From positions 13,734,681 through 13,798,680 of the forward strand of contig OZ024854.1 of assembly GCA_964017155.1 (NCBI GenBank): a DNA stretch of 64,000 nt, read 5' to 3'. This DNA is from Oasisia sp. SBJ-2009. Its lineage: Eukaryota > Annelida > Polychaeta > Sabellida > Siboglinidae. Below are positions 9,871-20,739 of this stretch, piece by piece. How positions within the stretch are numbered: the first letter of the stretch is position 1; every line of letters starts with the position of its first letter. A program made the position numbers and the translations under genes. The notes under the pieces were generated by a model. That model searched no databases. It was not told where the DNA came from and worked only from the letters and a program-made list of their open reading frames with translations.

Positions 9871-12338
9871 AGGGAAAACAAAGTCAATGTTTGGATCATA
9901 TGGGATTAACAGAGTGAATAAAAAGTAACAACTTCCAACAACAATCATATTTTTAACGTCAGTGGTTTACCAGGAAAAAAATGTAAAACACATAGACATA
10001 GAAAGTCTACAGACTACGCCATTTTAGAAACAAAATGACGTCAGAGAGTCTTCTTGGTCGGCGTGAGCTGTGCATGCATATTATTATCTGTTACTTTCTA
10101 ACCTAACCACGAAAACGACCGCCAACAGCCGCCAAACTTCTCCCCACATTTCTTACATACATATACATACACTACATTACAAAAAAATCACTTGTATTCG
10201 TCTAACGAAGAAAATTCATAACAGAAACGCAAATCTTGGCGAACGGCAACTCGACAACTTCGACTACCGTAAACTCGCTATTATAAGTTAGCTTTACACA
10301 AAATACCGCTAGATGGCGCGCGAATATTTATTAACCTTACTGCATTCGCACGCGCGAATTAGTTTAATTAATTATAAATAATATAATAATAATTAGCTGC
10401 ATCACTATGATCTACAGAAAATGTTAAACGGCAAACTAAGGCAACGCTTTGGTGATATGGGTCTAATAGAGTTGATAAAAAATAACAATTTAATATACAA
10501 ATATATAATTTTATTAGTTTATTTTATATAGCGCCAAATCCACAATTTTCTTCTCTTCTATTCAACATACTGTTATTAAAGTATATGCAATAATAAGAAT
10601 GCTACCCACAGGTAATATTTAAAAATAAATATTAAAAATACATGTGTCTGCATAATTATCCAAAATTGCCTATTAGTTATACAAGAAAAAGGAAATTACG
10701 TGTTTTTCAATGAAGTCACATTGTTTATTTCATCAATATTTCTATAAACATCCCGCGTGTACTGCGAGCATGCAAGCTTATATTACATAAGCGATGTTTT
10801 AACAATAATAACTAAAACAATAACATGTTAATATTACTGTTTTTAAATCCTTCTTTTTCTACCACCATAATATTTCCCATATATTCATATTCCTTTTTAC
10901 ATTTTAGAGATTTATTGTTCCGATAATTAATAAAGTGTCTTGTTCAAAAATAATAATTATTACATATCTGATGGTGGAAATGTCATTCATGAGTAGAACA
11001 AATAGCTTCAGTAATATGTTCTTATGCATAATGGTTGTGTATGTGCTGAATAAAAATTATTATTACGTCGTACTTATTTTACTACTTTAATTATTTATTA
11101 CTATTAACCATACTTTTATATTCATTTATTTCAATTGTTGTTATGTAATTTGTATGTTTATTTATGACTGATAGGTCAGCTTAGTTAATGATATAGAAAC
11201 ATGTATTTTCATTATTTATTTTTAAATAATATTATCTGTGAGTAGTTTTCTCTTTATTGTATTTTTAATAGCATTATTTTGTGAAGCGCCACAAACAATT
11301 ATGGATGTGGCGCTACATAAATAAAATATTATATTATAATAAAAACAATTGTTTGTTTATTTAATATAGCGCCACATCCAATTTAAACTTGTTCATGGCG
11401 TTTTACATACATTAAAATGCTAAACAACAAATACACACCAGAAGAAAAAAAACATAAATATACTAGAAACATATATGAACAATTATAAAAATAAAATATC
11501 AATATAAAAATAATAAAACTTATAATTTCCTGCAAATCATAGTGATGATAATAATTTATTATTATTATTATATTATTTATAAGTAATTAAACTATTTCGC
11601 GCGTGTGAAGTAAAACAATTAAATATTAGCAGTCAGAAACGTGGCGTCTAGCGGTATTTTGTGTAAAGCTTTTAAAAGCGATTTTACGGTACCGCTGAGC
11701 GGCCGAACAAGTTGTACTCGAGGTCTGCGCGTTTTTGTGTGTGAATTTTCTTCGTCAGAGGAATGCAAGAGATTTTATTACATAATGTAGTGTATGCATA
11801 TGTATGTAAGATATGTGAGGAGAAGTTTGGCGGCTGTTGGTGGTCGTTTTGATGGTTAGGTCAATCAAATCGGGTCGTCTAGGATCCGCGCTGTGTCTGT
11901 GACTGTCCAAACGAATCCACCGAACCACTGTTTCAGTTCTGCTCGATTCATAGGTTAACAAGAAGACATCTTACTGATACTGTCTTTCACTGTACTATTA
12001 CTATAAGCGTTTGAGGAACAGTGTGGCATATTAATGTCGCGATTTCGTTGTAAACCGACGTAAGGCAACTTTTAGCGTACCGCTTGGCTCTCTGTTATGA
12101 CAGCTGAACCAGCAGACGACTCTCTGACGTATTACTTTTCCAAACTGCTGGGTTGTGATTGGTTGCAAGATCCAAGATGGGCCGGTTCATGGTGTCGGTG
12201 ATTTAGCTAGATTTTCCCACTTTAAGACCACTTTCTGAGGTAACCACTAAGGTGAAAAATTGGATTGTAGATGCAAATGATTAGCTAGTGTAAACTCTTT
12301 TAGGTGCATAACACTAAACTGTAGCCTTTTTTTTCACT
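9871..12338. mobile_element. Kolobok-like DNA transposon, non-autonomous, flanked by TTAA (copy 1)
   Basis: The ends are inverted and related to the two shorter elements at 13010 and 26687. The left end starts AGGGAAAAC and continues through AAAAAGTAACAACTTCC and TTTTTAACGTCAGTGGTTTAC. The right end reads, in complement, AGTGAAAAAAAAGGCTAC with CACCTAAAAGAGTTTAC. TTAA flanks it at 9867-9870 and 12339-12342. Inside lies a separate inverted repeat (10102-11860) and a further internal copy of the same terminus at about 10424. No transposase ORF is present. TTAA targets are known for Kolobok and piggyBac; the THAP relics in the sister copies favour Kolobok. Confidence 0.65.
10102..11860. repeat. 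Inverted repeat, arms about 320-335 bp
   Basis: The left arm 10102-10420 matches the complement of 11526-11860: shared blocks include AGCCGCCAAACTTCTCC, GACGAAGAAAATTCA and TTTACACAAAATACCGCTAGA. The spacer is AT-rich and holds motifs like TATAGCGCCACATCC in both orientations (about 10530, 11310, 11365), which resemble LINE 3' ends. Confidence 0.88.
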
Positions 12339-13005
12339 TTAACCGAGTCGACCACTTCAATAAAAATGTGGGTGAACGCGTTTAATCACCGAGCGTCGTA
12401 GCCAAAAATAACTAGCCATACCCGGCTGCACACCACACACAGCTCTGGGCCACGTCAGTACGCCGGATAGCTAGGCGGCGGGGTCAACAGTTATAACACC
12501 CGCACGAGTTCTGATCTTGCGTTACAGAGGAAAATCGGGCCACACGGAGGCCACCCATCCCGTGACATACAATTGGCAAACCGGGCAGTAATCGGTAAAT
12601 CCGCTTTTTACAACTCTCACTCGACACAAGAGGAAGACCCGTAACCGCTTAACACAACTAAGACCGATACTTAAGAGAGCCATGGGCGGCTGTACTAAGT
12701 GGGCGTGGGACAAATAAGGATAGTGGCAAACAGACAAAAATATCCTGACAAAACCGCACACAACAATTCACGCAAATCCGAGGAAGAGAACAGTAATAAT
12801 CAGCGAAAAGTTCATATCGCTTCTATATAACTGTCTGTATCATGTATCATATAGAGAACGTGAAACAATACTAACCTACTATCGCCGATGAGAACAATCT
12901 TCGTTTGTGTTGGTAAACAACGCCGTGTGTGCACGTGGATCTAGCCTCGGTTACCCAGGCTAGATCTAGCCTCGGTTACCCAGGCTCCGTGAGGTGGCAG
13001 CACTT
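12339..13005. other. Spacer with a 25-bp tandem duplication
   Basis: GATCTAGCCTCGGTTACCCA followed by GGCTA occurs at 12938-12962 and again immediately after, at 12963-12986. No gene recognised in the rest. Confidence 0.7.
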
Positions 13006-13009
13006 TTAA

Positions 13010-13879
13010 AGGACAAAAAAGGCTACGGTTTCGTGTCATACACCTAATTATAGGCTAATAGAGTTTATACAAAGTAACAATTTCCACATTATACTCAATT
13101 TTTTAACGTCAGCGGTTTACTCAGAATGTGACTTTAAAGTCTAAAATTCTAACGAAATCCACGATGGTCTAGACGCCGCCATAGGTGAAGGGTTAACTTG
13201 GCTTGGCCATTCAGCGCGCGGCATTCTATATCTCTGCTGAAGCCGGTCAGCTTCCTGCGACGTTGTTAAGGGTCAACAACTTCGAGTCTTCGACAGTTCG
13301 TTCAGTTGGCGTGACATCTAGCAGCTGCTTATAGACGTATATCTAAATCTGTGGTTAAATATATGGTAAACTTTAGTAATTATGCCTTAGTGTTCGGCAT
13401 ACGGTTGCAATAATAGTTGAAACAACCGGTAGTATTGAAGCAATGGATTCACATTGGTGATTTGCGGGCGTACTGTTTGGAATCCCTCCAGTCCAAGTAC
13501 AGTTCACTTTGCTCGGTCCATTTTGAGGAGAAATGCTTTGAAGTAGACATGTATCATCAGTTGATGGGATGATTTCAGCGATAACAATAATAGACAACTT
13601 TATATTTACCGTCATCAGCATGTTACGCGCGTTGCCAAGTTGCAGCCATTTCATGACAACAGCCAAACCCCACGCAGGGAATCTACGTGGAGAGGGTCTC
13701 ACCGTCGTGACGTCATTCTTCGTCTAAGATGGGGTAGCTCACAGTATTTGGATGGCTGGGTGTTACAAAATATTTTTCTGGTAAACCGCTGGCGTTAGAA
13801 AATTGAGTATATGTGGAAATTGTTACTTTATATTAACTCTATTAGGTGTATGCCACGAAACAGTTAGCTTTTTTGTCCT
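13010..13879. mobile_element. Kolobok-like DNA transposon with THAP relic, flanked by TTAA (copy 2)
   Basis: 870 bp with long inverted ends. The left end begins AGGACAAAAAAGGCTACGG, with TCATACACCTAAT and AAAGTAACAATTTCCACA. The right end is its complement, ending TTTTTTGTCCT. TTAA is at 13006-13009 and 13880-13883. The inverted ends extend about 110 bp inward to the AACGTCAGCGGTTTAC block. The interior carries broken THAP-finger coding sequence (13382-13566) and no other transposase part. It is about 90% or more identical by eye to copy 3. Confidence 0.8.
13382..13566 (+). pseudogene. THAP zinc-finger remnant inside the TTAA element
   Basis: Plus strand: ATG at 13382 then MP(stop)CSAYGCNNS, the first Cys pair of a C2CH THAP finger with the tyrosine codon turned to TAG. 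After frame breaks, 13503-13566 reads SLCSVHFEEKCFEVDMYHQL, the C-x2-H-F half of the finger. In THAP proteins this is a sequence-specific DNA-binding domain. Kolobok transposases are known to carry THAP fingers. Confidence 0.65.
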
Positions 13880-13883
13880 TTAA

Positions 13884-14649
13884 GCTACGCACACCCGCCT
13901 GGGGAGACAATGGGTCTGCTTTTTCGACCCGCCAGGGCGGCCTTACCCCATATTAGGGTAGAGACGCTGATTGGCTTTCAGGCCAACTATGAAATAAAAA
14001 TTAAAATAACAATATATTTTTATAAGATAATGATTTCATATGAAAAGTATTCAACATTGAACTCATATTAACACAAAAGTAAGTAAAAATTCAAATTTAC
14101 AGTTGTTTAAAAAATAAGAATTACGGCAGGATTAACTAAGGATACCTTTTTATCAAATAATGCTGTATTATACAAATATTCAAAATTAAACTTATATTAA
14201 CACAAAAATAAATAGAAATACAAATTGGCAGTTGTTTAACAATTAACTGGGCTTTAAAGATAGTTGAATAAAAATAATTGCTAAAGGTCCGGTAAATAAT
14301 CCAGAAAATAGAACAAATAATATAGTTAATATTGGATGAAAAGGCTATTTCAAGGTCATACCCATCTCAATGTCACACTACATTGAGGTCAATTTTTTTT
14401 TTTTACAAAAATCTAACAAACTATAGGGTTATAGCAGTTTGCAAGGGCATTTCAGTTGAGTGATCCAGACCCGATATGAACGTATGCTACACAGCAGGCT
14501 GTTCAGTGGTCACAAATTTCGTATCATTTTCTGAAAGTTAAAGTTGCTTTGAATTTGATATTTAAATTTTGTAAACGGTAAGGAACAAAAGGAACGGTGT
14601 ATGCAGGTTGGTCTTGTTAGACTGGGTCAGTTTTCAAGAAATGTAAACC
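13884..14649. other. Non-coding spacer
   Basis: AT-rich. ATTCAAAATTAAACTTATATT-like phrases recur near 14050 and 14180 as a short diverged direct repeat. No gene recognised. Confidence 0.45.
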
Positions 14650-15593
14650 CTGAAGGCAAATCGTGTTAATTTATGGCATACATGCTATTTAGGGGTACTG
14701 AGGGGTGCTGAACTCGAATCTGCTGTATGCCCGGCTCAAAAATGGCTCATAAGCCCTAAAAAATGAAAAATCCAAGATGGCCGCCACCGCCGTGCTAAAA
14801 TTAATAAATGTTCATATTTTTTTTACTAAGCAAGGTAGAAACATGAATGAAGTGTGTTTTTGTATGTTTTCTAATATGAAGAATCCAACGGCAAACTCAA
14901 ATTTGTGATAAAATACCAAAATACTGCTTAAAACACATATTAGACTAGGCAAGTTTCATGAAAATGTGCATATTTAAAAAGCTGAAGACAAATCGTGTTA
15001 ATTTATGGCATACATGCTATTTAGGGGTATTGAGGGGTGCTGAGTTAGAATCTGCTGTATGCCCGGCTCAAAAATGGCTCATAAGCCATACAAATTGAAA
15101 CATTCAAGATGGCCGCCACCGCCGTGCTAAAACAAAAATTCGTAAATGTTCATATCTTTTTTACTAAGCATGGTAGAAATATGAATGAAGTGTGCTTTTG
15201 TATGTTTTCTAATATGAGGAATCCAATGCTGTACTCAGAAGTGTAATACAATGAATACACACTAAAACAAAATCGAAATTGTTGAAATAAATGTGATTTT
15301 TAAGAATGAACACTTCTTCAAGCAGGTAACAACAACTACCTTTATTTTTGTATCACTCACACGAACAAAAAGAACCCACTTGGTTTAATTACATAACACA
15401 CACATATTTATGAAGTGATCTTCATGTCATATATGATGATATATACATGTATTTGTATACATATAGTTATACAGATCTCATGTTATGAAACATTACATTT
15501 AACAACTAATATCAACATACACCCACATTTGATCACTCGTGGTTCAAATGTAAAAGCCTGCTGTTTCAGGTTGATCAGTCTACATGTGAGAAT

Positions 15594-16510
15594 TCAATCC
15601 CGGTCCTCAAGGTCGTTCATGTCGTCGTGAATATTTCGACAGACGTCAGCACGTCTCTTACAAGCACACATTTCGATGGACTCCTTGCGAATTTTCCTAC
15701 AGCTGCAGCGTTGGGTAAGACATCCATTAGTACAGCCACATGAGGTGATCTCCCTACATGATTTCGGTATCGGCGGCAGAGATAGGAGCCGTGGGACTAG
15801 CTTGCCATCCAGGTGCATCCATCCCATTTCAGTGACAGGCAGAAGATCAGGACATGGCAAGTGTGCTTGGTTCCAGACACTTGCTTGATAGTGTGCTCGC
15901 ATGATGTGGAACGTAGTTGCATCCGAGATTGGTGGGACAGTTTTGTGTGCACGACCGATACAAAATAACTTCACACGAGCTTAGTTGCACGTGTCATCGT
16001 CTGGCACACCGTACATCTTGCAAATTAATTTCTCGGTTGACATTACTATGTGATCAGTGAGAGGGCCCTTGCCAAAGGCAATCAGGTCAGTGTGATGTTG
16101 TTGGAACACTTTTTTTTACCGTGGCCACTGACCTGAGACACACTAACAAAGCCAGTAACAGCATGGGATGCTAGTAGGGTGTCCAGTTGTTCCACTGAAA
16201 GGTTCTGGTGGATCTCATGTACTGGGAAATATTTTGAAGCCTTTGATGTTCCAGCCTTCATATAGAGTCGTGTGCAATCTATTCTGCTATAATGGGCCAG
16301 CAGTAGGAGAAGCACATCGGTGTCACGTATTGATAGAACTATCATGTTCATATGAGCATGAATGCAATGCAGGATTAGTCGAGTATCACCTTCTTCATGG
16401 TCGGCTCGCAGAGAAGATACATCAAACTTGACGGTAGTTGATTCGCTGAACCCACCTGCCACTACAATCACTGGGCTTTTTGTTGAGTTATGTTGCAAGG
16501 GCCCTCTCAT
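15594..16510 (-). pseudogene. Mobile-type CXC (tesmin/TSO1-like) domain protein, C-terminal part
   Basis: Minus strand, read from the spacer into the left arm. The first open segment (16510-16082) contains LRADHEEGDTRLILHCIHAH and VLSIRDTDVLLLLL, then KYFPVHEIHQNL and HAVTGFVSVSQVSGHGKKK. After a frame change it continues as VPDDDTCN, a TAA stop, then ARVKLFCIGRAHKTVPPISD. It ends with CGCTNGCLTQRCSCRKIRKE and CACKRRADVCRN. The Cys cluster is CXC-like. The DHEEADTR / DTDVLVLL block with a CXC tail is a recurring multi-copy invertebrate protein type that I take to be transposon-encoded, possibly with a PIN-like nuclease fold (inference). The TAA at about 15980 and the frame change break it. 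Confidence 0.7.
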
Positions 16511-16974
16511 TGATCACATAGCGACATCCACTGAGAAATTCATTTGCAAGATGTACGGCGTGCCAGACGTTGACATATGCAACAAAGCTCGTGTGAAGCT
16601 GTTTTGTATCAGTCGTGCACACAAAACTCTCCCACCAACCTCGGATGCAACAACGTTCCACATCATGCGCAGCACACTATCAAGCAAGTGTCTTGAACCA
16701 AGCACACTTGCCATGTCCTGATCTTCTGCCTGTCACTGAAATGGGATGGATGCACCTGGATGGCAAGCTAGTCCCACGGCTCCTATCTCTGCCGCCGATA
16801 CCGAAATCATGTAGGGAGATCACCTCATGTGGCTGTACTAATGGATGTCTTACCCAACGCTGCAGCTGCAGGAAAATTCGCAAGGAGTGCATCGAAATGT
16901 GTGCTTGTAGGAGACGTGCTGACGTATGTCGCAATATTCACGACGACATGAACGACCTTGAGGACTGGGATTGA
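16495..16974 (+). pseudogene. Inverted duplicate of the CXC protein C-terminus
   Basis: The same coding sequence in the right arm. Here VPDVDICNKARVKLFCISRA has no stop where the other copy has TAA, but a one-base insertion after HIMR (about 16670) shifts the frame, so this copy is broken at a different place. The last segment (to 16974) is intact from ASVLNQAHLPCPDLLPVTEM through the Cys cluster to DDMNDLEDWD. It lacks everything N-terminal to the arm boundary at 16495. Confidence 0.75.
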
Positions 16975-17926
16975 ATTCTCACATGTAAACTGATCAACCT
17001 GAAACAGCAGGCTTTAACATATGAACCACGTGTGATCAAATTTGGGTGTATGTTGATATTAGTTGTTAAATATAATGTTTCATATCATGAGACCTGTATA
17101 ACTATATGTATATATCATCATATATGATATGGAGATCACATCATAAATATGTGTGTGTTATGTAATTAAACCAAGTGTCTTGTTTTTGTTCGTGTGAGTG
17201 ATAGAAAAATAAAGGTAGTTGTTGTTACCTGCTTGAAGAATTGTTCATTCTTTAAAATATTTTTTTTTCCAGCAGTTTCAATTTTTTGTAGTGTGTATTT
17301 ATTTTACTACACTTCTGAGTATGGCATTGAATTCCTCACATTAGAAAACATACAAAAACACACTTCAATCATGTTTCTACCATGCTTAGTAAAACAGATA
17401 TGAACATTTACGAATTTTAGCACGGCGGTGGCTGCCACCTTGGATTTTTCAATTGTTATGGCCTATGATGGATATTTCAATTTTTATGGCTTATGAGTCA
17501 ATTTTTGAGCCGGGCGTACAACAGATTCGAGCTCAGCACCCCTCAATACCCCTAAATAACATGTATGCCATAAATTAACACGATTTGCCTTCAGCTTTTT
17601 AAATATGCACATATTCATGAAATATGTCTAGTCTAATATGAGTTTTAAGCAGTTTGTTTTTATTTTATCACAAATCTGAGTTTGCCGTTGGATTCCTCAT
17701 ATTAGAAAACATACAAAAGCACACTTCATTCATGTTTCTACCTTGCTTAGTAAACAAGATATGAACATTTATTAATTTTAGCACGGCGGTGGCGGCCATC
17801 TTGGATTTTTTATTTTCTAGGGCTTATGAGCCATTTTTGAGCCGGGCATACAGCAGATTCGAGCTCAGCACCCCTCAATACCCCTAAATAGCATGTATGC
17901 CATAAATTAACACGATTTGCCTTCAG

Positions 17927-18660
17927 CTTCTTAAATAAGCACCTTTTCACGAAATGTGCCTAGTTTTGAGTCCGGACCGTATGCAGAATAAGGCTGGACA
18001 AAGAATAAAGTCATATTCGCTTCACATTGTATAAATACTAGTTTATTACATGTCAGAATAATTATATAATATCTTACCGACTCATTACTGTACGTGGAGT
18101 GGCCCACACTCTTTGCTGTTATATCCTGTTCTCGTCATTGACCGGGTCCAATGAGTTGCGTGTTGCATCGTTCGCTAGGCGGCGGCACTGTAGTAACTCC
18201 GTCTCCCGGCCCGACACATCGCTCGGGGATTCCGTACACAATATTGCTTATTTTCTATTGTAGCCGGTATTGCAATTGTTGAATTTCTTATAGCCTCATC
18301 CTCCTAGTATCCACTACGTTCTGGCGCCAACAAGGAATAATAAGGCCAAATCCAAATTTAATAGGATCTATTTGAAAGTTAAAACTCGTGATAAACCACG
18401 TATTTTGTATATTCGTTAAATAAATTGAAAAAAATAAAAACAACATTAAAGCCACTGAGGTTCAAAACGTTGGATGCTACGTTGAGTTACCACATAACAC
18501 ATTTTGGCGCCTCGTACACCAGGGTACCGTTTCCACCAGACAACATGTCATTAAGGAGAAAAGTCATCATTACGCAAAATCTGGTGTTAAATTAAATGAT
18601 TGTTTTCGATACACATCCATTGCCATACAACAGAGGGCGCTATTTCCATGGCCCACCAGT
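17927..18660. other. Spacer; possible LTR/primer-binding-site relic
   Basis: Around 18316-18345 the sequence CTACGTTCTGGCGCCAACAA resembles an LTR edge followed by a tRNA-type primer-binding site of Ty3/gypsy elements, with an AATAAA-containing region about 300 bp to the left. No second LTR or gag/pol is visible. This is weak evidence. Confidence 0.25.
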
Positions 18661-19420
18661 AACGTGTGTAGCTGTCACGATGACAGAATGACGCGACTGT
18701 CATCAGTCTCAGAAGAACGTGTCTAGCTATCACGAGTACAGAATGAGAGTCTCATTTGAACGTATGTCACTTTCACGATGACAAAGGAAAGAAAGCGTCA
18801 TCAGTGTCAGTGGAACGTGTGTCACTTTCACGATGACAGAAGAACGAAAGTGTCATCAGTCTCAGTGGAACGTGTGTCACTTTCACGATGACAGAAGAAT
18901 GAAAGTGTCATCAGTCTCAGTGGAACGTGTGTCACTTTCACGATGACAGAAGAACGAAAGTGTCACCATTCTCAGTGGAACGTGTGTCACTTTCACGATG
19001 ACAGAAGAACGAAAGTGTCACCATTGTCAGTGGAACGTGTGTCATTTTCACGATGACAGAAGAACGAAAGTGTCATCAGTCTCAGTGGAACGTGTGTCAC
19101 TTTCACGATGACAGAAGAACGAAAGTGTCATCAGTCTCAGTGGAACGTGTGTCACTTTCACGATGACAGAAGAACGAAAGTGTCATCAGTCTCAGTGGAA
19201 CGTGTGTCACTTTCACGATGACAGAAGAACGAAAGTGTCACCATTCTCAGTGGAACGTGTGTCACTTTCACGATGACAGAAGAACGAAAGTGTCACCATT
19301 CTCAGTGGAACGTGTGTCACTTTCACGATGACAGAAGAACGAAAGTGTCATCAGTCTCAGTGGAACGTGTGTCACTTTCACGATGACAGAAGGAAACCAG
19401 TGAGAGTGACTGGACTGTCA
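18661..19420. repeat. 55-bp hairpin minisatellite, about 14 units
   Basis: The unit length is exactly 55 bp between successive CGTGTGTCACTTTCACGATG blocks (for example 18871 and 18926). Each unit has CACTTTC and its complement GAAAGTG about 17 bases apart, and CATCAGTCTCAG or CACCATTCTCAG variants. The left units are more diverged, and the central and right units nearly identical. It ends about 500 bp before LINE ORF1. Confidence 0.92.
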
Positions 19421-19921
19421 TCATGTCACCGCATTAAACGGCTCCTTTGGGATCCGATAGGGAGTCTTTCGTGTCCCAAATTATAAGGAAATTATTTGAT
19501 AACTTTAATCTCTTTGTAATGCACACAAAACTGTGAATATATGTTTTATTTTTATACCTTTATTTTATTACAATTATATTTTGTTAATCACAAATAACCC
19601 TATATGTCATAAACAGATAACACAGGCGGAGCCATATCTAGACATTCCGACTGTCAAGTGAGTAAAACAGTATCCTGCTATTTTACATATGTGAACAAGT
19701 TCACAACTCCGACAGTGAAAAACGACAAAATTCGTACAATTTATCGGTAGAACTGGAAATATCGCCCAGTTTGGCTGTATGGCGCGGTAAATTCCATCCC
19801 CGGTGACACATTGTGAGTTCTGAGTGCCTACGAAGAACAATAGCAGCGAGCGGTGACAACGATAGTGTGACCGTTACAGGCTAATCGCGTGTCACTCACG
19901 TTGATTGTTAGCCACACCACC

Positions 19922-20698
19922 ATGCCGAAACAAAGGCCGACCAAGTCCGCTGCAAGTGGGTGTTCAGCGGAGGCCCTGAGTGGTGACATTCACATCGACG
20001 CGGATGACACCGGGAGTCACGATGCCTTTGTTAAGAAGCTACTACAGGTCCAGCAAGACGCCTTCCAGGCATGTCTGCAGAGCGCTATCGCCGAGATTAA
20101 CCGGAGGGTAGACAACTTCATGCGGGAAACAACAACCTCGCTGACTGAACTTCGAGTCAGTCTACAATATACGCAGACGCAGGTAGACGAACTCACTGCG
20201 AAGCAAACAAACGACAACGTTGACGACCTGGGAAGAAAACTGCGCGACTGTGAAGACACCATCGCCAGAGTTGAACGCACCGTCGACTACCAGGAGAACC
20301 AGTCCCGACGGTGCAATCTGCGATTCGACGGCATTCCGGACGCAGAAAACGAAACCTGGGAGCAGGCGGAAAAAAACGTGCGCCGAGAAATGACAACATC
20401 GCTGGAACTTCCGGAAACTCAAGTACGCGCCATGACGATCGAGCGGGCACACCGAACGGGCCGCACCGGATCGAAAGCCCGGACCATCGTGGTCAAATTC
20501 GCTCAGTACAAAGACCGCGAGCTCGTGCTTGCGGCGGCCAAGAAAAAACGACCTCGTGGGATATATGTGAACGAAGACTACTCGCAGAGAATTATGGCGA
20601 GACGCAAAGAACTTCTCCCCAAAATGATGAAAGCACGCGAAGAAGGGAAGATCGCTTACCTGTCGTTTGACAAGTTGGTGGTAAGAGATCGTGATTAA
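19922..20698 (+). CDS. LINE ORF1 protein, L1-ORF1p-like RNA-binding chaperone
   Basis: 258 codons. I choose the ATG at 19922 because it has a strong start context (CCACCATGC); an upstream in-frame ATG at 19889 would add 11 residues. The N-terminus is Ser/Ala-rich. A central helical region (about 40-120) with heptad-like leucines should form a coiled coil. It is followed by ENQSRRCNLRFDGIPDAENE, the start of the RRM-like fold of transposase_22/L1 ORF1 proteins. A basic C-terminal domain follows (IERAHRTGR, ARTIVVKFAQYKDRELVLAA, KKKRPRGIYVNEDYS). Such proteins trimerise and coat the LINE RNA. A 41-bp gap separates it from ORF2. Confidence 0.85.
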   Translation: MPKQRPTKSAASGCSAEALSGDIHIDADDTGSHDAFVKKLLQVQQDAFQACLQSAIAEINRRVDNFMRETTTSLTELRVSLQYTQTQVDELTAKQTNDNVDDLGRKLRDCEDTIARVERTVDYQENQSRRCNLRFDGIPDAENETWEQAEKNVRREMTTSLELPETQVRAMTIERAHRTGRTGSKARTIVVKFAQYKDRELVLAAAKKKRPRGIYVNEDYSQRIMARRKELLPKMMKAREEGKIAYLSFDKLVVRDRD

Positions 20699-20739
20699 AA
20701 GCACGTAAATGCAAAATCATTAAACGACGAACACTCATA

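Larger units (their letters stand above)
14650..17926. repeat. Large inverted repeat, arms about 1.43 kb, 422-bp spacer
   Basis: The left arm 14650-16072 is the complement of the right arm 16495-17926 with only scattered differences and small indels. Each arm contains the 3' part of a CXC-domain gene, its 3' UTR, and outermost two direct copies of a unit of about 330 bp (starts near 14650 and 14982 on the left; near 17600 and 17926 in mirror image on the right). Each of those units includes GCATACATGCTATTTAGGGG and GCCGCCACCGCCGTGCTAAA. Confidence 0.93.

Noticed and set aside
13373..13702. 109-codon minus-strand ORF
   Set aside because: Antisense to the THAP relic in a transposon; no domain, and the sister copy does not keep it open.
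18300..18350. LTR retrotransposon
   Set aside because: One primer-binding-site-like motif only; no second LTR, gag or pol. Kept only as a low-confidence note.
18661..19420. CRISPR-like regular array (55-bp period)
   Set aside because: The whole unit repeats, with no unique spacers, in a eukaryotic genome; it is a minisatellite.
20162..20704. 180-codon minus-strand ORF over LINE ORF1
   Set aside because: Antisense shadow of a recognised coding sequence.
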